Source: Novosphingobium sp. Leaf2
GTDB lineage: Bacteria > Pseudomonadota > Alphaproteobacteria > Sphingomonadales > Sphingomonadaceae
Length of the DNA: 64,000 nucleotides
Assembly (NCBI RefSeq): GCF_001421325.1
Contig: NZ_LMJY01000006.1
Span: 1-64,000 of the forward strand
Reading direction: 5' to 3'
Shown here: in pieces, positions 16,987 through 26,772 of the stretch
Layout of the letters: each line of letters begins with the position of its first letter
Position numbering within the stretch: position 1 is the stretch's first letter
Translations under genes and position numbers: made by a program
Notes under the pieces: model-generated
The model's input: the letters and a program-made list of their open reading frames with translations, nothing else
The model's database searches: none
Told to the model about the DNA's origin: nothing

Positions 16987-17964
16987 ATGAGCAAGGGAAA
17001 TCGTGGGTTTGGCAGCAGCCTGACAGAAGGTCTGGACGATGTAGAACTGGATGCCAGCGCGCCGTCCGAGGCGATCATGGCAAGTCGCAGCCAGACGCTA
17101 GCCCGACTGGCAACGGGCAAGGTCGTGACCGACAGGACGGAATGGGTGGACCCCGCCCGCTGCCGCCCGTGGCGCCTGCACAATCGCGACTTGGATCATC
17201 TGAACGAGGATACCTGCCGCGACCTGATCGACGCGTTCCTGTCCGCCAAGAAGCAGCGCATTCCCGCGATCGTGCGGCGGCTGCCCAACGACCCTCACCA
17301 TGATTTCGAGATCATTGCCGGCGTCCGCCGCTGGTGGACGGTGGGGTGGCTTCGCGCGCATCATCACCCCGACTTCGAATACCTCGTCACCATTCAGCAC
17401 GTGTCGGACGAGGAAGCGTTTCGCGTTTCCGATATCGAGAACCGATCACGCAAGGATATCTCGGATTGGGAACGCGCAAACGAATACATGCGCGCGCTCG
17501 ACGAGTTTTACGGTGGCTCGCAAAGCGAAATGGCCGAGCACCTTAAGATCTCTCGATCGTGGCTCAGTCGGTTGCTGGACGTGGCGCGATTGCCGGCCGA
17601 GGTCGTGGATGCCTTCGCCGACAAGCATGACATCACCGTGCGTGTCACGCGCGACATCAAGCCGCTGACGGGCGATGGGAAAGCCTTGCCGCTGATGATC
17701 GCCGAAAGCCGCGCCATTCAGGCCGAGCGCCATGACCTGGGTGTTGCGTTGAAGGGGCCCGAAGTTGCTAAGCGTCTGGTGAAAGCGACGATAGCCAAGC
17801 CGAAGGGCGGCGCGGACGAGCAGGTCGTTATCGGCAAAAACGGCAAGCCGATGCTGCGCTATGCGCGATCGCCGCGCAGCGGGCTGAGCTTGCGGATCTT
17901 GCCGAAATCGGGCGCGTCGCAGGACGAAGTCATTGAAAGCATCCGAAGCCTGCTCAATGGCTGA
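16987..17964 (+). CDS. parB: ParB/RepB-family partition protein
   Basis: A 325-aa centromere-binding protein that loads at parS and works with ParA to segregate the replicon. The N-terminal domain holds ARCRPWRLHNRDLDHL and the nucleotide-binding-type motif EIIAGVRRWWTVGWLR. A helix-turn-helix follows (SQSEMAEHLKISRSWLSRLL, about residues 178-197), then KRLVKATI and a C-terminal dimerisation region. It starts 162 bases after parA, and the gap carries two parS-like palindromes. The stop TGA abuts the stop of the convergent downstream gene, forming the palindrome TGATCA. Confidence 0.92.
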   Translation: MSKGNRGFGSSLTEGLDDVELDASAPSEAIMASRSQTLARLATGKVVTDRTEWVDPARCRPWRLHNRDLDHLNEDTCRDLIDAFLSAKKQRIPAIVRRLPNDPHHDFEIIAGVRRWWTVGWLRAHHHPDFEYLVTIQHVSDEEAFRVSDIENRSRKDISDWERANEYMRALDEFYGGSQSEMAEHLKISRSWLSRLLDVARLPAEVVDAFADKHDITVRVTRDIKPLTGDGKALPLMIAESRAIQAERHDLGVALKGPEVAKRLVKATIAKPKGGADEQVVIGKNGKPMLRYARSPRSGLSLRILPKSGASQDEVIESIRSLLNG

Positions 17965-19080
17965 TCAGCGTTGCAGGGATGCGGCGTTATTCAGCAGCCG
18001 ATCGATTTGCGCCATCGAGGCGTCGTATTCATCCATGGCATCGTCCGAAAACGCCTCTTCCAGGGGGGCAGTGATGCCGAGGCGGTCTGAAGGATGTGTT
18101 CGAACGGCGTAGAGGTGCGCGCCGGACACAGTCGTTTGTTCGATCTCACCGGCAGTCAGCAGCAATTGGACCATGCCACGAACCCCCAGGCGGGTGGCTT
18201 TCAGCACCCGCTCGATCTGCGCGGAGCGCATCGCGCCAAACCCGCTCAGCAGGGCAAGGACGTCAGGCGCGCGCGACGTGCTGCGCGTGTCCAGAGCGCC
18301 GGCGCGTTTGGACTGCCGCGATGCGTGTGCCAGCATAGCCAATTGCGTGCTCATGATCTCGCATAGCGTAGCGGCACGGATGATGCGCGCCTCGCCAGGC
18401 TCCATGTCACCTGCCGTGTCAGGCCGGATCAGACCGACCAACGGAATGGGGTGGTGCAGCGCGCCCGCAGATTGGAGGCAACTGCCATAAAGCATCTCAA
18501 CGGCCCACCGTGGGGCTTGGTGCGGATCGGAGCGCATGTCAGCCCTCACCAGCTTGAGGGCCGGTTCCGCTCTTTCCACGGCTGCAAACACTGTGCTTTG
18601 CGCGACGGCGTGGTGCAGTGCATCAAGCGCGGGCAGGGGGGTGAGTGCCGCTGCGCCAAGCGCGTCCACCATTGCGCGTGCGTGCGCGTTGACAGTGTGC
18701 AGTTCCACCGCCGCGTCAGGCGATTGCAAGTCGTGCGGGGCGAGCAGCGCCGAAATCAAACTGGCGGCGGTTCGCGCAAGAACGGGCCACGCGCTGTGGG
18801 TCAACTCCGTGAGGATAGCCTCGCACACGGCGCGGGGTGGTCTGGCTTTGTGGGATGGATCGTCCGACAGAGTCGTGAGCCCGGCGAACCAGGCCTGGAA
18901 CCGGGTTTCGGTAAAGGCGTGGCCTTCCTGGCGCAGGGCGCCGATCAAAGTCTGGCGCAGGGCCAATCCTGCATAAATGCTTTCCGGTGCGCCCATGCAA
19001 TACATCAATGCGCCGTCGAGCCGCCCCATTTCCAGAAGCGCCTCAGTCTCAACCCTGCCAAGATGATCTCCAACCAGCAT
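17965..19080 (-). CDS. Origin-linked helix-turn-helix protein, resembling the RHE_PE00001/DUF1612 group
   Basis: A 371-aa protein convergent with parB, with the two stop codons touching. The N-terminal part (GALMYCMGAPESIYAGLALRQ) is alpha-helical. The middle includes LLAPHDLQSPDAAVELHTVN. The C-terminal part (FGAMRSAQIERVLKATRLGV, then a GEIEQTTVSGAHLY stretch) looks like a winged helix-turn-helix. This arrangement, and a position beside a partition operon, recall the DUF1612 plus HTH proteins next to repABC loci in Rhizobium plasmids. The family assignment is by resemblance only. It may regulate copy number or maintenance, but no function is known to me. Confidence 0.6.
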   Translation of the reverse strand: MLVGDHLGRVETEALLEMGRLDGALMYCMGAPESIYAGLALRQTLIGALRQEGHAFTETRFQAWFAGLTTLSDDPSHKARPPRAVCEAILTELTHSAWPVLARTAASLISALLAPHDLQSPDAAVELHTVNAHARAMVDALGAAALTPLPALDALHHAVAQSTVFAAVERAEPALKLVRADMRSDPHQAPRWAVEMLYGSCLQSAGALHHPIPLVGLIRPDTAGDMEPGEARIIRAATLCEIMSTQLAMLAHASRQSKRAGALDTRSTSRAPDVLALLSGFGAMRSAQIERVLKATRLGVRGMVQLLLTAGEIEQTTVSGAHLYAVRTHPSDRLGITAPLEEAFSDDAMDEYDASMAQIDRLLNNAASLQR

Positions 19081-19362
19081 CCAGAGTCTGAAAAATCCTT
19101 TGAAAACAATACGAAAACACGGATTGTATAGCTAATAGAGCATCATTATACCATTACCGGTATGCCAGCGCCATTCCATTTTCGGGCACCGCGATCTGCT
19201 ACACGATGAGATACCAATCGTGTTCAGCGATCCGGAACAAATGCCTGGCTAACGAATTGAAGCGGTTCGCCAGCAAAGCCAACTGATCGGCCTTGTCTTT
19301 GTCGATGTGCGGACGCGCCCTCGTGCCAGCGTCTGCAGCAGATGCAGGATATTCCGCTCGCG

Positions 19363-20532
19363 ATGAGCCTCAACATACTTACATCTTCGCCCGCAGCCGC
19401 AGGCGGTGCTCGCCCGGCGTTGAAACCTGCTACCGAGATCAGCCAGTTGTGGCAGGCGGGTCAGGCGTGGCTGCAAACCTACTGGTTGCAAATCCTGATC
19501 GCGGTCGTGATCGGCGCCGCGATCGTAGCCGCGCTCTACGCCGTGCGGCATCTGGGCGGACGGCTTTGCCGGCCCGGGCATGCTCGGGGTAACTGGCTGA
19601 CCGTGCTGGGCAGGGTGGTCACCAAGACCACGAATTTCTTCATCATCATGGTCGCAGTGCGCGTGGTCGATGGCTATGCGCAGACACCACCGGCGCTGGA
19701 CAAGTTCATCACGTTCTTCTTCACGCTGGCCGCCGTGTTGCAGGGCGCCATCTGGGCCCGCGAGTTCATCCTTGGCGCGATCGAACACAAGACTTCGGCG
19801 GAGCACTTCCGCGGCGATGCGATCATCAACGCGATGGGGCTCATCCGCCTGCTGGTAAGCGTAGTGGTGTTCGCGGTGGCGATCGTCGTCTTGCTCGATA
19901 ATCTGGGCGTCAACGTCACCGGGCTGGTGGCCGGTCTTGGCGTGGGAGGGATCGCCATCGGGCTTGCGGCGCAAGGCATCTTCGCGGACTTGTTCGCCGC
20001 GCTTGCCATCATTTTCGACCGGCCTTTCAACAAGGGCGATCAGATCAGCTACGGCGGCAGTTCCGGCACAATCGAATCCATTGGCCTGAAGTCCACCCGC
20101 ATCCGTGCCTACACAGGCGAACTGCGGATCATTTCCAACAAGAATCTGCTGGACAAGGAAATCCTCAACGTCAGCGGGAGAGGGCACATCCGCCTCCCGT
20201 TTACGATCGGCGTGGCCTATGAAACACCGCCCGAAAAGCTGGCGCGCATCCCTGCGATCCTGACCGAGCTGGTAGAAGCGCAGGGCGGCAAGGCGGCGCG
20301 CGCCGGGTTTGAAAGCTTCGGCGCCAGCTCGCTCGACTTCTCGCTGCTGGTCGACGTGCCCGGCCGGGACTGGAGCGTGGCGCATCCGCTGCGCGATCGG
20401 CTGATGGTGTCGATTGTCGAGCGGTTTGCGCAGGAGGGGATCGCAATCCCGTATCCCACGCAGACGACCTTCACCGCCGCGCCTGACGGCACGATGATCA
20501 TGCCGTATGCGACTACCGTTGCAGGTGATTGA
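19363..20532 (+). CDS. Mechanosensitive ion channel, MscS family
   Basis: About 389 aa, an inner-membrane channel that opens under hypo-osmotic stress. Three or more membrane segments (about residues 40-190) lead into the pore helix GLVAGLGVGGIAIGLAAQGI. The cytoplasmic beta domain follows, with FDRPFNKGDQISYGGSSGTI and STRIRAYTGELRIISNKNLL. These are MscS hallmarks. An ATG at 19342 is also in frame; the one at 19363 has AGGAT upstream. The upstream 282 bases hold no gene. A solute-release valve beside a trehalose-making region fits osmotic adaptation, although the genes are not in one operon. Confidence 0.9.
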   Translation: MSLNILTSSPAAAGGARPALKPATEISQLWQAGQAWLQTYWLQILIAVVIGAAIVAALYAVRHLGGRLCRPGHARGNWLTVLGRVVTKTTNFFIIMVAVRVVDGYAQTPPALDKFITFFFTLAAVLQGAIWAREFILGAIEHKTSAEHFRGDAIINAMGLIRLLVSVVVFAVAIVVLLDNLGVNVTGLVAGLGVGGIAIGLAAQGIFADLFAALAIIFDRPFNKGDQISYGGSSGTIESIGLKSTRIRAYTGELRIISNKNLLDKEILNVSGRGHIRLPFTIGVAYETPPEKLARIPAILTELVEAQGGKAARAGFESFGASSLDFSLLVDVPGRDWSVAHPLRDRLMVSIVERFAQEGIAIPYPTQTTFTAAPDGTMIMPYATTVAGD

Positions 20533-20622
20533 CGCTTGCGACGTCGCTTGTCCCTGTCTCAACGAGGGTTCGTCGAAAGGCGGGATGCGTTTGGCGTCCG
20601 AATGCGGTAATCGCAGCTGCAA

Positions 20623-22665
20623 ATGCAGCTTTTACGCAAGACCGTAGCGGACCCGTCGTACGACATGGGGTTGCCGCCCGCGCCTCAGGCGCCCGACGAA
20701 GTGCCGCCCCGCCGGCGCTCCCGGTTGCGGCGAATCGGGCGCGTTGTCGCCGTTGTTCTGGCGCTGCTGGTTGTGATGATCGGCTACCTGGCCGTGACCG
20801 CACCGCTGTCAAAGTCCTTGCAACCGATCGCGCCGCCCGAAATCACACTGCTGGCGGCTGACGGGACGCCGATCGCGCGAAACGGTGCGGTGATCGCAGC
20901 GCCGGTGCGGATCAAGGATCTGCCTCCGCATGTGGCGCAGGCGTTTATCGCGATCGAGGACCGCCGCTTTTATAGCCACTGGGGCATCGATCCCCGCGGC
21001 ATCGCGCGCGCTGCGTGGAGCAACATGACCGGTGGCAGCACGCAGGGCGGCAGCACCATCACCCAGCAGCTTGCCAAGTTCACGTTCCTGACTGCTGAGC
21101 GGAGCCTGACGCGCAAGGCGCGCGAGGTGCTGATCGCGTTCTGGCTCGAAACCTGGCTGACCAAGGACGAAATCCTGGAGCGGTATCTGTCCAACGCGTA
21201 CTTCGGCGATAATACCTATGGCCTGCGCGCCGCATCGCTGCACTATTTCCACCGTCGCCCGGAGACGCTGACCCTGGGCCAATCCGCCTTGTTGGCGGGG
21301 CTGATGAAAGCACCATCGCGGCTGGCGCCGACGAACAACTTTACGCTATCGCAAAAGCGGATGCGGGTTGTGCTGCACACGATGGTGGAGGCAGGATACT
21401 TGACCCCGGCACAAGCGAGCGCAGTGCCCACACCGCGTCTTGATGTGCGCACGCGCACCGAACTTCCGACCGGCACGTATTTCGCCGACTGGGCGCTGCC
21501 ACAGGCCCGCCAGATCGAGGCGGCGGGCTACGCAGGGCAAAGCTATCGCACGACGCTGGACGCGCGCCTTCAGGCTGCCGCGCACCGCGCGATCCAGCAG
21601 GTTGGCCCCGGGATGCAAGTGGCGCTGGTGGCGATGCGCCGCAACGGTGAGGTCGTGGCGATGGTGGGCGGGCGAGACTATGCGGCCAGCCCGTTCAACC
21701 GGGTGACCCAGGCGCGCCGCCAGCCAGGCTCTACGTTCAAGTTGTTCGTCTATCTTGCCGCGCTCAAGGCCGGGTGGAAGCCCGAAGACACCATCTCGAA
21801 CATGCCGATCGAGACCGGATCCTATCGTCCGCAGAACGCAGGGGGCCGCTATTCTCCCACGATCACCCTCAAGGATGCCTTCGCCCATTCCAGCAATGTG
21901 GCGGCGGTGCGGCTGATGGGGCAGGTGGGAGACGGGGCAGTTATCGAGATGGCGCGCCAGCTGGGCGTAACTTCGCCGCTGCCGTCCGGCGACCCCAGTC
22001 TGGCGCTGGGCACCGCCAGCATGACGCTGATGGAACTGACGGCGGCGTACGCGGGCGTGGCGGCAAACAGCTTCCCCGTGGCGCCGCGCGCGTTCCCGGC
22101 GCCGGAAGAGGGGTGGTTCGACTGGCTGCTGGATGGCAAGCGCAGCTTCTCTTCCCGCAATCACGACGGCATCGAAGAACTGCTGCGCGCCACTATCAAC
22201 CAGGGCACCGGACGCGCGGCGATGCTGCGCGCGCCCAATTTCGGCAAGACCGGCACCAGCCAGGAAAATCGCGACGCGCTGTTCGTGGGCTATTCCGGCG
22301 ATCTGGTGGTGGGCGTGTGGGTTGGCAAGGATGACAACACCCCGCTTAATGGCGTGTCCGGCGGAACGATTCCTGCGCGTATCTGGCGTGATTTCATGCG
22401 CGATGCCCTGCACGAGCGGCCCAGTCCGCAACCGCGCGCCGTGGCCGATCCCGAAGGGCCGGTGCAGCCGCTGGACGTGCCCGACGTCGACGACATCCCG
22501 GTGGGGGATGACAGCCACGTCCGGATCGAAAACGGGCAGGCGGTGTTGCGCACCAGCGTGGATGGCACGCCGCTTGATGTCAGGCTGGATGGGCAGGGCC
22601 TGCGAATAGGTAGCGAGTCCCGCGCCCCGGAGTCGGCTCCGTCGGGTGGCATCGACAAGCCATAA
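20623..22665 (+). CDS. Class A penicillin-binding protein (bifunctional transglycosylase/transpeptidase)
   Basis: About 680 aa, a peptidoglycan synthase of the inner membrane facing the periplasm. A short basic cytoplasmic tail precedes one membrane helix (about 39-60). The GT51 domain carries AIEDRRFYSHWG (catalytic Glu112) and GGSTITQQLAK. The transpeptidase domain has the SxxK Ser370/Lys373 (PGSTFKL), the SSN region HSSNVAAVRL, and KTG at 542-544 (FGKTGTSQ). The C-terminal tail is acidic and low in complexity. It resembles PBP1A-type proteins with a shortened middle. The start may instead be the ATG at 20665. It seems monocistronic. Confidence 0.9.
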   Translation: MQLLRKTVADPSYDMGLPPAPQAPDEVPPRRRSRLRRIGRVVAVVLALLVVMIGYLAVTAPLSKSLQPIAPPEITLLAADGTPIARNGAVIAAPVRIKDLPPHVAQAFIAIEDRRFYSHWGIDPRGIARAAWSNMTGGSTQGGSTITQQLAKFTFLTAERSLTRKAREVLIAFWLETWLTKDEILERYLSNAYFGDNTYGLRAASLHYFHRRPETLTLGQSALLAGLMKAPSRLAPTNNFTLSQKRMRVVLHTMVEAGYLTPAQASAVPTPRLDVRTRTELPTGTYFADWALPQARQIEAAGYAGQSYRTTLDARLQAAAHRAIQQVGPGMQVALVAMRRNGEVVAMVGGRDYAASPFNRVTQARRQPGSTFKLFVYLAALKAGWKPEDTISNMPIETGSYRPQNAGGRYSPTITLKDAFAHSSNVAAVRLMGQVGDGAVIEMARQLGVTSPLPSGDPSLALGTASMTLMELTAAYAGVAANSFPVAPRAFPAPEEGWFDWLLDGKRSFSSRNHDGIEELLRATINQGTGRAAMLRAPNFGKTGTSQENRDALFVGYSGDLVVGVWVGKDDNTPLNGVSGGTIPARIWRDFMRDALHERPSPQPRAVADPEGPVQPLDVPDVDDIPVGDDSHVRIENGQAVLRTSVDGTPLDVRLDGQGLRIGSESRAPESAPSGGIDKP

Positions 22666-23062
22666 GTGGCACTCCGCGTATTTCGTCCGCTATGGTGTTC
22701 TGGCGTGCAGCGGTTTCTTTGCGCGGGATGCCCCCCGGTTTGATCGCGGGCGCACGCAGCGACTTGGCGCTTGCCTCCTGCGGCAATTGGCAGAACCTTG
22801 AGCAACGAAGAGGCGGCGGACGATACCATCGGCAGCTGCTCTTTCATTTTACATTAGCGTAACGATATAAGCCGCGCGGCGACCGGTCTGCAAACGACAT
22901 AAAATAACTCAGGGACGAGCTTCACGTGCATGCGGGCACGATGAGGGATGATCGAGGCGACGCCGGTAACGCGTGACGTCTTCGAGAGGATAAGCGGCAA
23001 GAGGCGAGGTGAAAGCGCACGTGCACTGTGTGGCGCGGTGGCGAACGATGGGGGTTATTGTA
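22666..23062. other. Intergenic region without a recognised gene
   Basis: About 400 bases between the penicillin-binding protein and the TonB-dependent receptor. The stretch around 22850-22910 is richer in AT and probably holds the receptor promoter. No convincing ORF, Fur box, riboswitch or terminator was seen. The receptor frame is open back to 23009, but start signals favour 23063. Confidence 0.5.
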
Positions 23063-25498
23063 ATGACGGAAGCTCGATTTGCACAAATGACGGGTGCGTC
23101 CATGCTGGCCCTGCTGGTTGCGACCAGCCCGATCAATGCGCGGGCGGCAGATGCTTCTGCAGCCAGCCCGGCAGCGGCCACAGCCGACGCGAGTGCCAAT
23201 GCAGTGGACGGCGGCGAACCCATCGGCGAGATCGTCGTTTCAGCCGAGCGCACCAACGTAACGCTCCAGAAGGCAACACTTTCGGTAACCGCCATTACCG
23301 ACGAGACGCTCGCCAAGGCCAATATCACCGAAATCACCGGTCTTAACGGGACAGTGCCAGGCCTTGTCGTCGCCAAGAGCGGCGGTGGCGAGCGCGCTAT
23401 ATCGATCCGTGGCATCGGGTCGGAAACGCCGGAGAACACCTCGACACAGCCTGGCGTTTCGTTCCATGTCGACGGTGTATACATCTTCAACTCCATCGCG
23501 GCGAACGCGGCATTCATCGATGTCGCGCAAGTCGAAGTACTGCGCGGGCCGCAAGGCACGATGTACGGGCAGGGGTCTACCGGCGGCACCATCAACGTGG
23601 TGTCCAAGCAGCCGGATGCCAGCGCGCTGTCTGGCTCGGCCAACGTGGGCTACGGCAACTACAACCTGTTGAAAGCCGATGCGGCGATCAACATACCCAT
23701 CACAGATACGCTGGCGGTGCGCGCAGCGGGAACCCTCCTTCGCCACGATGGCTACGCCAAGGCGACGGACGTTGCCGGTGAGCCCGATTACCAACTGGAC
23801 GATGCGGATGAATGGGGCGGCAAGCTGGCCGTCAAATGGACGCCAAATGACCGTGTTTCCGTACTGCTGAGCACGATCCAGTATAAGGGCGACAACAACG
23901 CGGCCGCGCAGAAGAACATCCTTGATCCCAACCCCGATCCGCGCAAACTGACGCAGGACTTCCCCGGCAAAACGTATATCCGCACGCAGCTGTATTACGG
24001 GTTGGTCAAATTCGATATGGGCGGCGCCGTGTTCAGTTCGATCACCAGCTATCAGAAGTTGCATAGCAAGCTGTCCTGGGATGCGGACGGGCTGAACGAG
24101 GATCTGTTCTTCGCGCTGACAGACGCGCAGCAGCCGGGCACGGGCGTGCGATACGATCACGTGGCGCTGTGGGAACAGCACACCACGTCATGGACGCAGG
24201 AATACAACCTTGCGTCCGATAGCAACGGCCCGTTTCGCTGGATCGTTGGTGGGGTGTACCTGCATTCCAAGAACGTCAATTACATCAACGAATACCGTTC
24301 TGCGGATGGCGACCCGCTGGCAGCGCCACTGAGTGTGAACACCGCTTACAATAATCCGCAAGTCGCCGCGCTGACATACGCCGAATTATCCAGCATCACG
24401 CGCGAGGCTTATGCGGGGTATGCGCAAGGCAGTTATGCATTGACTGACGCCTTTACGGTTACCGCTGGCCTGCGCTATAATCATGACAAGTATACTGGTA
24501 CCAGCGACAGTCTGTCGGGCGGGGCAAGCGCGAACACTTATGGCGCTTATCTGCAGCCCAAGCTCGGGCTGGGTACGAGCACCAACAAGCTGACCGGCAA
24601 GTTCGCCCTGGATTATCAGCTGACGCCCCGGAACATGGTTTATGCCAGCTACACGCGCGGCTTCAAGCCGGGAGGCATCAACAGTTCGGCAGCGCAAGGC
24701 AACAGTTCCTACACGGTATTCGGCTGGCAGGATGGCGTGCGGCCCACCTTCAAGCCTGAAACTGTCGATGCTTTTGAAATCGGGTCGAAGAACCGATTTT
24801 TCGGGGATACGTTGCAGATCAATGCATCAGCGTTCTATTATTTTTACAAGAACATGCAGTACATCGAGGAAGATGCGATCCTGTTTGCAAAAGGGATCGG
24901 TAACGCCCCCAAGGCCGAGATATATGGTGCTGAGCTGGAGACGGACTGGCGCGCCACATCGCATCTGCGTCTGGAAGGCTCCTTGTCGCTACTGCACGGC
25001 GAGTTTACTTCGGACTACTATGCTTTGGATTCCACAGCGGCCACTAACGCGCAAATTGCAGCAGGCTATGCAGGCGTAGGTAATTTCTACGGCAACTTCT
25101 ACGCCGCTTCGCTGGCACGTGAAGCAGCCCGCAAGAACATCAACGGCAACAAAGTGCCCAAGATGCCAGCGGTGCAGGGCTCCACGGCGGTTTCGTGGAC
25201 CGGAGAGGTCGGGCCCGGCGAATTTACAGCGCGCGCGCAATACATCTATCGGGGCAAATTCAATTCGCGGCTGTTCAGCAACGGCGCACAGGATCGCACA
25301 CCGGCGTATTCGCAGGTTAATCTGTTCGCGGGCTATGCGTTCGCCGATACCGGGATCAGCATATCGGCAACGGTAACCAACCTGTTCAACGTCGATGGCA
25401 TCAACCAGCGCTTTACCGACCCGTATGGCAGCGCCCAGATTTCCGACACGTATATCCCCCCACGCCAGGCGATCCTTTCGGTGGGCTACAAGTTCTGA
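23063..25498 (+). CDS. TonB-dependent outer-membrane receptor
   Basis: About 811 aa, a 22-strand outer-membrane transporter energised by TonB. A signal peptide ends near AADA (residue 32). A TonB-box-like EIVVSAERT is followed by the plug domain with IRGIGSETPENTSTQPGVSF, VEVLRGPQGTMYGQGSTGGT and NVVSKQP. The C-terminus ILSVGYKF ends in Phe, as usual for barrel insertion. The ATG at 23063 has GGGGG eight bases upstream. It resembles the many sphingomonad receptors for plant or aromatic compounds as much as siderophore receptors, and the substrate cannot be told. It is convergent with plsC. Confidence 0.92.
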   Translation: MTEARFAQMTGASMLALLVATSPINARAADASAASPAAATADASANAVDGGEPIGEIVVSAERTNVTLQKATLSVTAITDETLAKANITEITGLNGTVPGLVVAKSGGGERAISIRGIGSETPENTSTQPGVSFHVDGVYIFNSIAANAAFIDVAQVEVLRGPQGTMYGQGSTGGTINVVSKQPDASALSGSANVGYGNYNLLKADAAINIPITDTLAVRAAGTLLRHDGYAKATDVAGEPDYQLDDADEWGGKLAVKWTPNDRVSVLLSTIQYKGDNNAAAQKNILDPNPDPRKLTQDFPGKTYIRTQLYYGLVKFDMGGAVFSSITSYQKLHSKLSWDADGLNEDLFFALTDAQQPGTGVRYDHVALWEQHTTSWTQEYNLASDSNGPFRWIVGGVYLHSKNVNYINEYRSADGDPLAAPLSVNTAYNNPQVAALTYAELSSITREAYAGYAQGSYALTDAFTVTAGLRYNHDKYTGTSDSLSGGASANTYGAYLQPKLGLGTSTNKLTGKFALDYQLTPRNMVYASYTRGFKPGGINSSAAQGNSSYTVFGWQDGVRPTFKPETVDAFEIGSKNRFFGDTLQINASAFYYFYKNMQYIEEDAILFAKGIGNAPKAEIYGAELETDWRATSHLRLEGSLSLLHGEFTSDYYALDSTAATNAQIAAGYAGVGNFYGNFYAASLAREAARKNINGNKVPKMPAVQGSTAVSWTGEVGPGEFTARAQYIYRGKFNSRLFSNGAQDRTPAYSQVNLFAGYAFADTGISISATVTNLFNVDGINQRFTDPYGSAQISDTYIPPRQAILSVGYKF

Positions 25499-25532
25499 CC
25501 CAGGCACGGCACGCGCACAGGGCAGCAGTACC

Positions 25533-26303
25533 TCAGCGCGGCGCGGTGATGTCGATCGCCGCGCGTGCCGCTGCCGCCATGCGCTTGCGGTCTGCCAGCG
25601 CGTCGCCGGACAGTGGCGCAAGAAAGTGGACGGTCAGCCGCACGGGGCGCAGGCGCGCCAGTATGCGAAAGGCGTTTTTCAACCCGCTCTCTTCGCCGGC
25701 CCACGCTATTTCTTGCGTGTCCTTGCCGTAATCCAGGCGGATCGGCTGGATCGGAACATCGCGGTAGTTCGTCAGCGCGGATAGTAGGGAGGACTTGAAC
25801 GGCAGCGTTCCGGTGCCGTCGGAGGTCGTACCTTCCGGAAAGATCGTAAGGGCCCGGTCGTCATCCATTGAACGGCGGACGGCCTCGACCTGCTCCGCGA
25901 TGCTGCGCCGATCGTGACGGGCAACGAACACGGTACCGTTCATGTCGCACAGCCAGCGCAACGGGCCGATCCCGGCCAAACCGTCATGCGCGACGAATGC
26001 GCTGCCGGTGGTACCTGCGATGGCAAGGATATCGAGCCAACTGACATGGTTGGCCAGAAAGAACGCGCGCCCCGGGCAAGGCGTGCCGCGCACTTGTACC
26101 CGCAGCCCGGCGATTGCACCTGTGCTTGCCAAAAACCGGGGTGGTACAGGATTAGGCCGGATGAACGGTGCCAGCGTGTAGTAGAATATCACACCCAGCA
26201 CGAGCGCCGCCAGCATCGCCAAAAGCCGCGTGATGATCAGGGGCCAGCCCCACCACGGTATGCCGCCGCGAAAAGGCCGATGCGCGGGGGGCGCTGGGTT
26301 CAC
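25533..26303 (-). CDS. plsC: 1-acyl-sn-glycerol-3-phosphate acyltransferase
   Basis: A 256-aa membrane enzyme that acylates lysophosphatidic acid to phosphatidic acid in phospholipid synthesis. A membrane helix at about 18-45 precedes the catalytic motif NHVSWLD (HX4D). The substrate-binding motif FPEGTTSDGT lies about 70 residues later. It starts with GTG overlapping the fur stop by four bases (GTGA), so its translation is probably coupled to fur. It is the last gene of the housekeeping block. Confidence 0.9.
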   Translation of the reverse strand: MNPAPPAHRPFRGGIPWWGWPLIITRLLAMLAALVLGVIFYYTLAPFIRPNPVPPRFLASTGAIAGLRVQVRGTPCPGRAFFLANHVSWLDILAIAGTTGSAFVAHDGLAGIGPLRWLCDMNGTVFVARHDRRSIAEQVEAVRRSMDDDRALTIFPEGTTSDGTGTLPFKSSLLSALTNYRDVPIQPIRLDYGKDTQEIAWAGEESGLKNAFRILARLRPVRLTVHFLAPLSGDALADRKRMAAAARAAIDITAPR

Positions 26304-26746
26304 TTGCGTGAGACGGCAAGGTCTCCGTCGTCGCGCTCAAGCTTTACGCCGAACAGTTCCATGCGATGGTCAACGAGGCGAAAGCCCAGGCGCTCGGCAA
26401 TCTGGCGCTGCAGGGCTTCCAGTTCAGGATCCACGAATTCCAGAACCTGTCCCGATTCGACGTCGATCATGTGATCGTGATGCGCTTCCGGTGCGGCTTC
26501 ATACCGTGCCCGGCCATCGCCGAAATCATGCCGATCGAGGATGCCGGCTTCTTCGAACAGCCGCACGGTACGGTAAACCGTGGCGATCGAAATGCCCGGA
26601 TCGATCGCCGTTGCCCGCGCATGCAATTTTTCGACATCAGGGTGGTCGGTGCTTGCCGACAAAACTTTGGCGATCACCCGGCGCTGTTCGGTGATGCGCA
26701 GGCCCCGTTCGGCGCAGAGGGCTTCGATGTCGATGGGCTGGCTCAC
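26300..26746 (-). CDS. fur: Fur-family metal-responsive regulator
   Basis: A 148-aa dimeric repressor of iron uptake. The winged-helix N-terminus includes GLRITEQRRVIAKVL and ISIATVYRTVRLFEEAGI. The metal-binding stretch HHDHMIDVESGQVLEF is present. The CxxC structural-zinc motif of E. coli Fur is absent (the positions read DVES), as in many alphaproteobacterial Fur/Mur proteins, so iron versus manganese sensing is not certain. A hairpin lies between mucR and fur, suggesting fur has its own promoter and is co-transcribed with plsC. Confidence 0.9.
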   Translation of the reverse strand: MSQPIDIEALCAERGLRITEQRRVIAKVLSASTDHPDVEKLHARATAIDPGISIATVYRTVRLFEEAGILDRHDFGDGRARYEAAPEAHHDHMIDVESGQVLEFVDPELEALQRQIAERLGFRLVDHRMELFGVKLERDDGDLAVSRK

Positions 26747-26772
26747 GTCGGACCTGTCGTTATGGGTGGGAA

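Noticed and set aside
22666..23062. A riboswitch or Fur box upstream of the TonB-dependent receptor
   Set aside because: No conserved aptamer pattern or GATAAT-type Fur palindrome was found on either strand.
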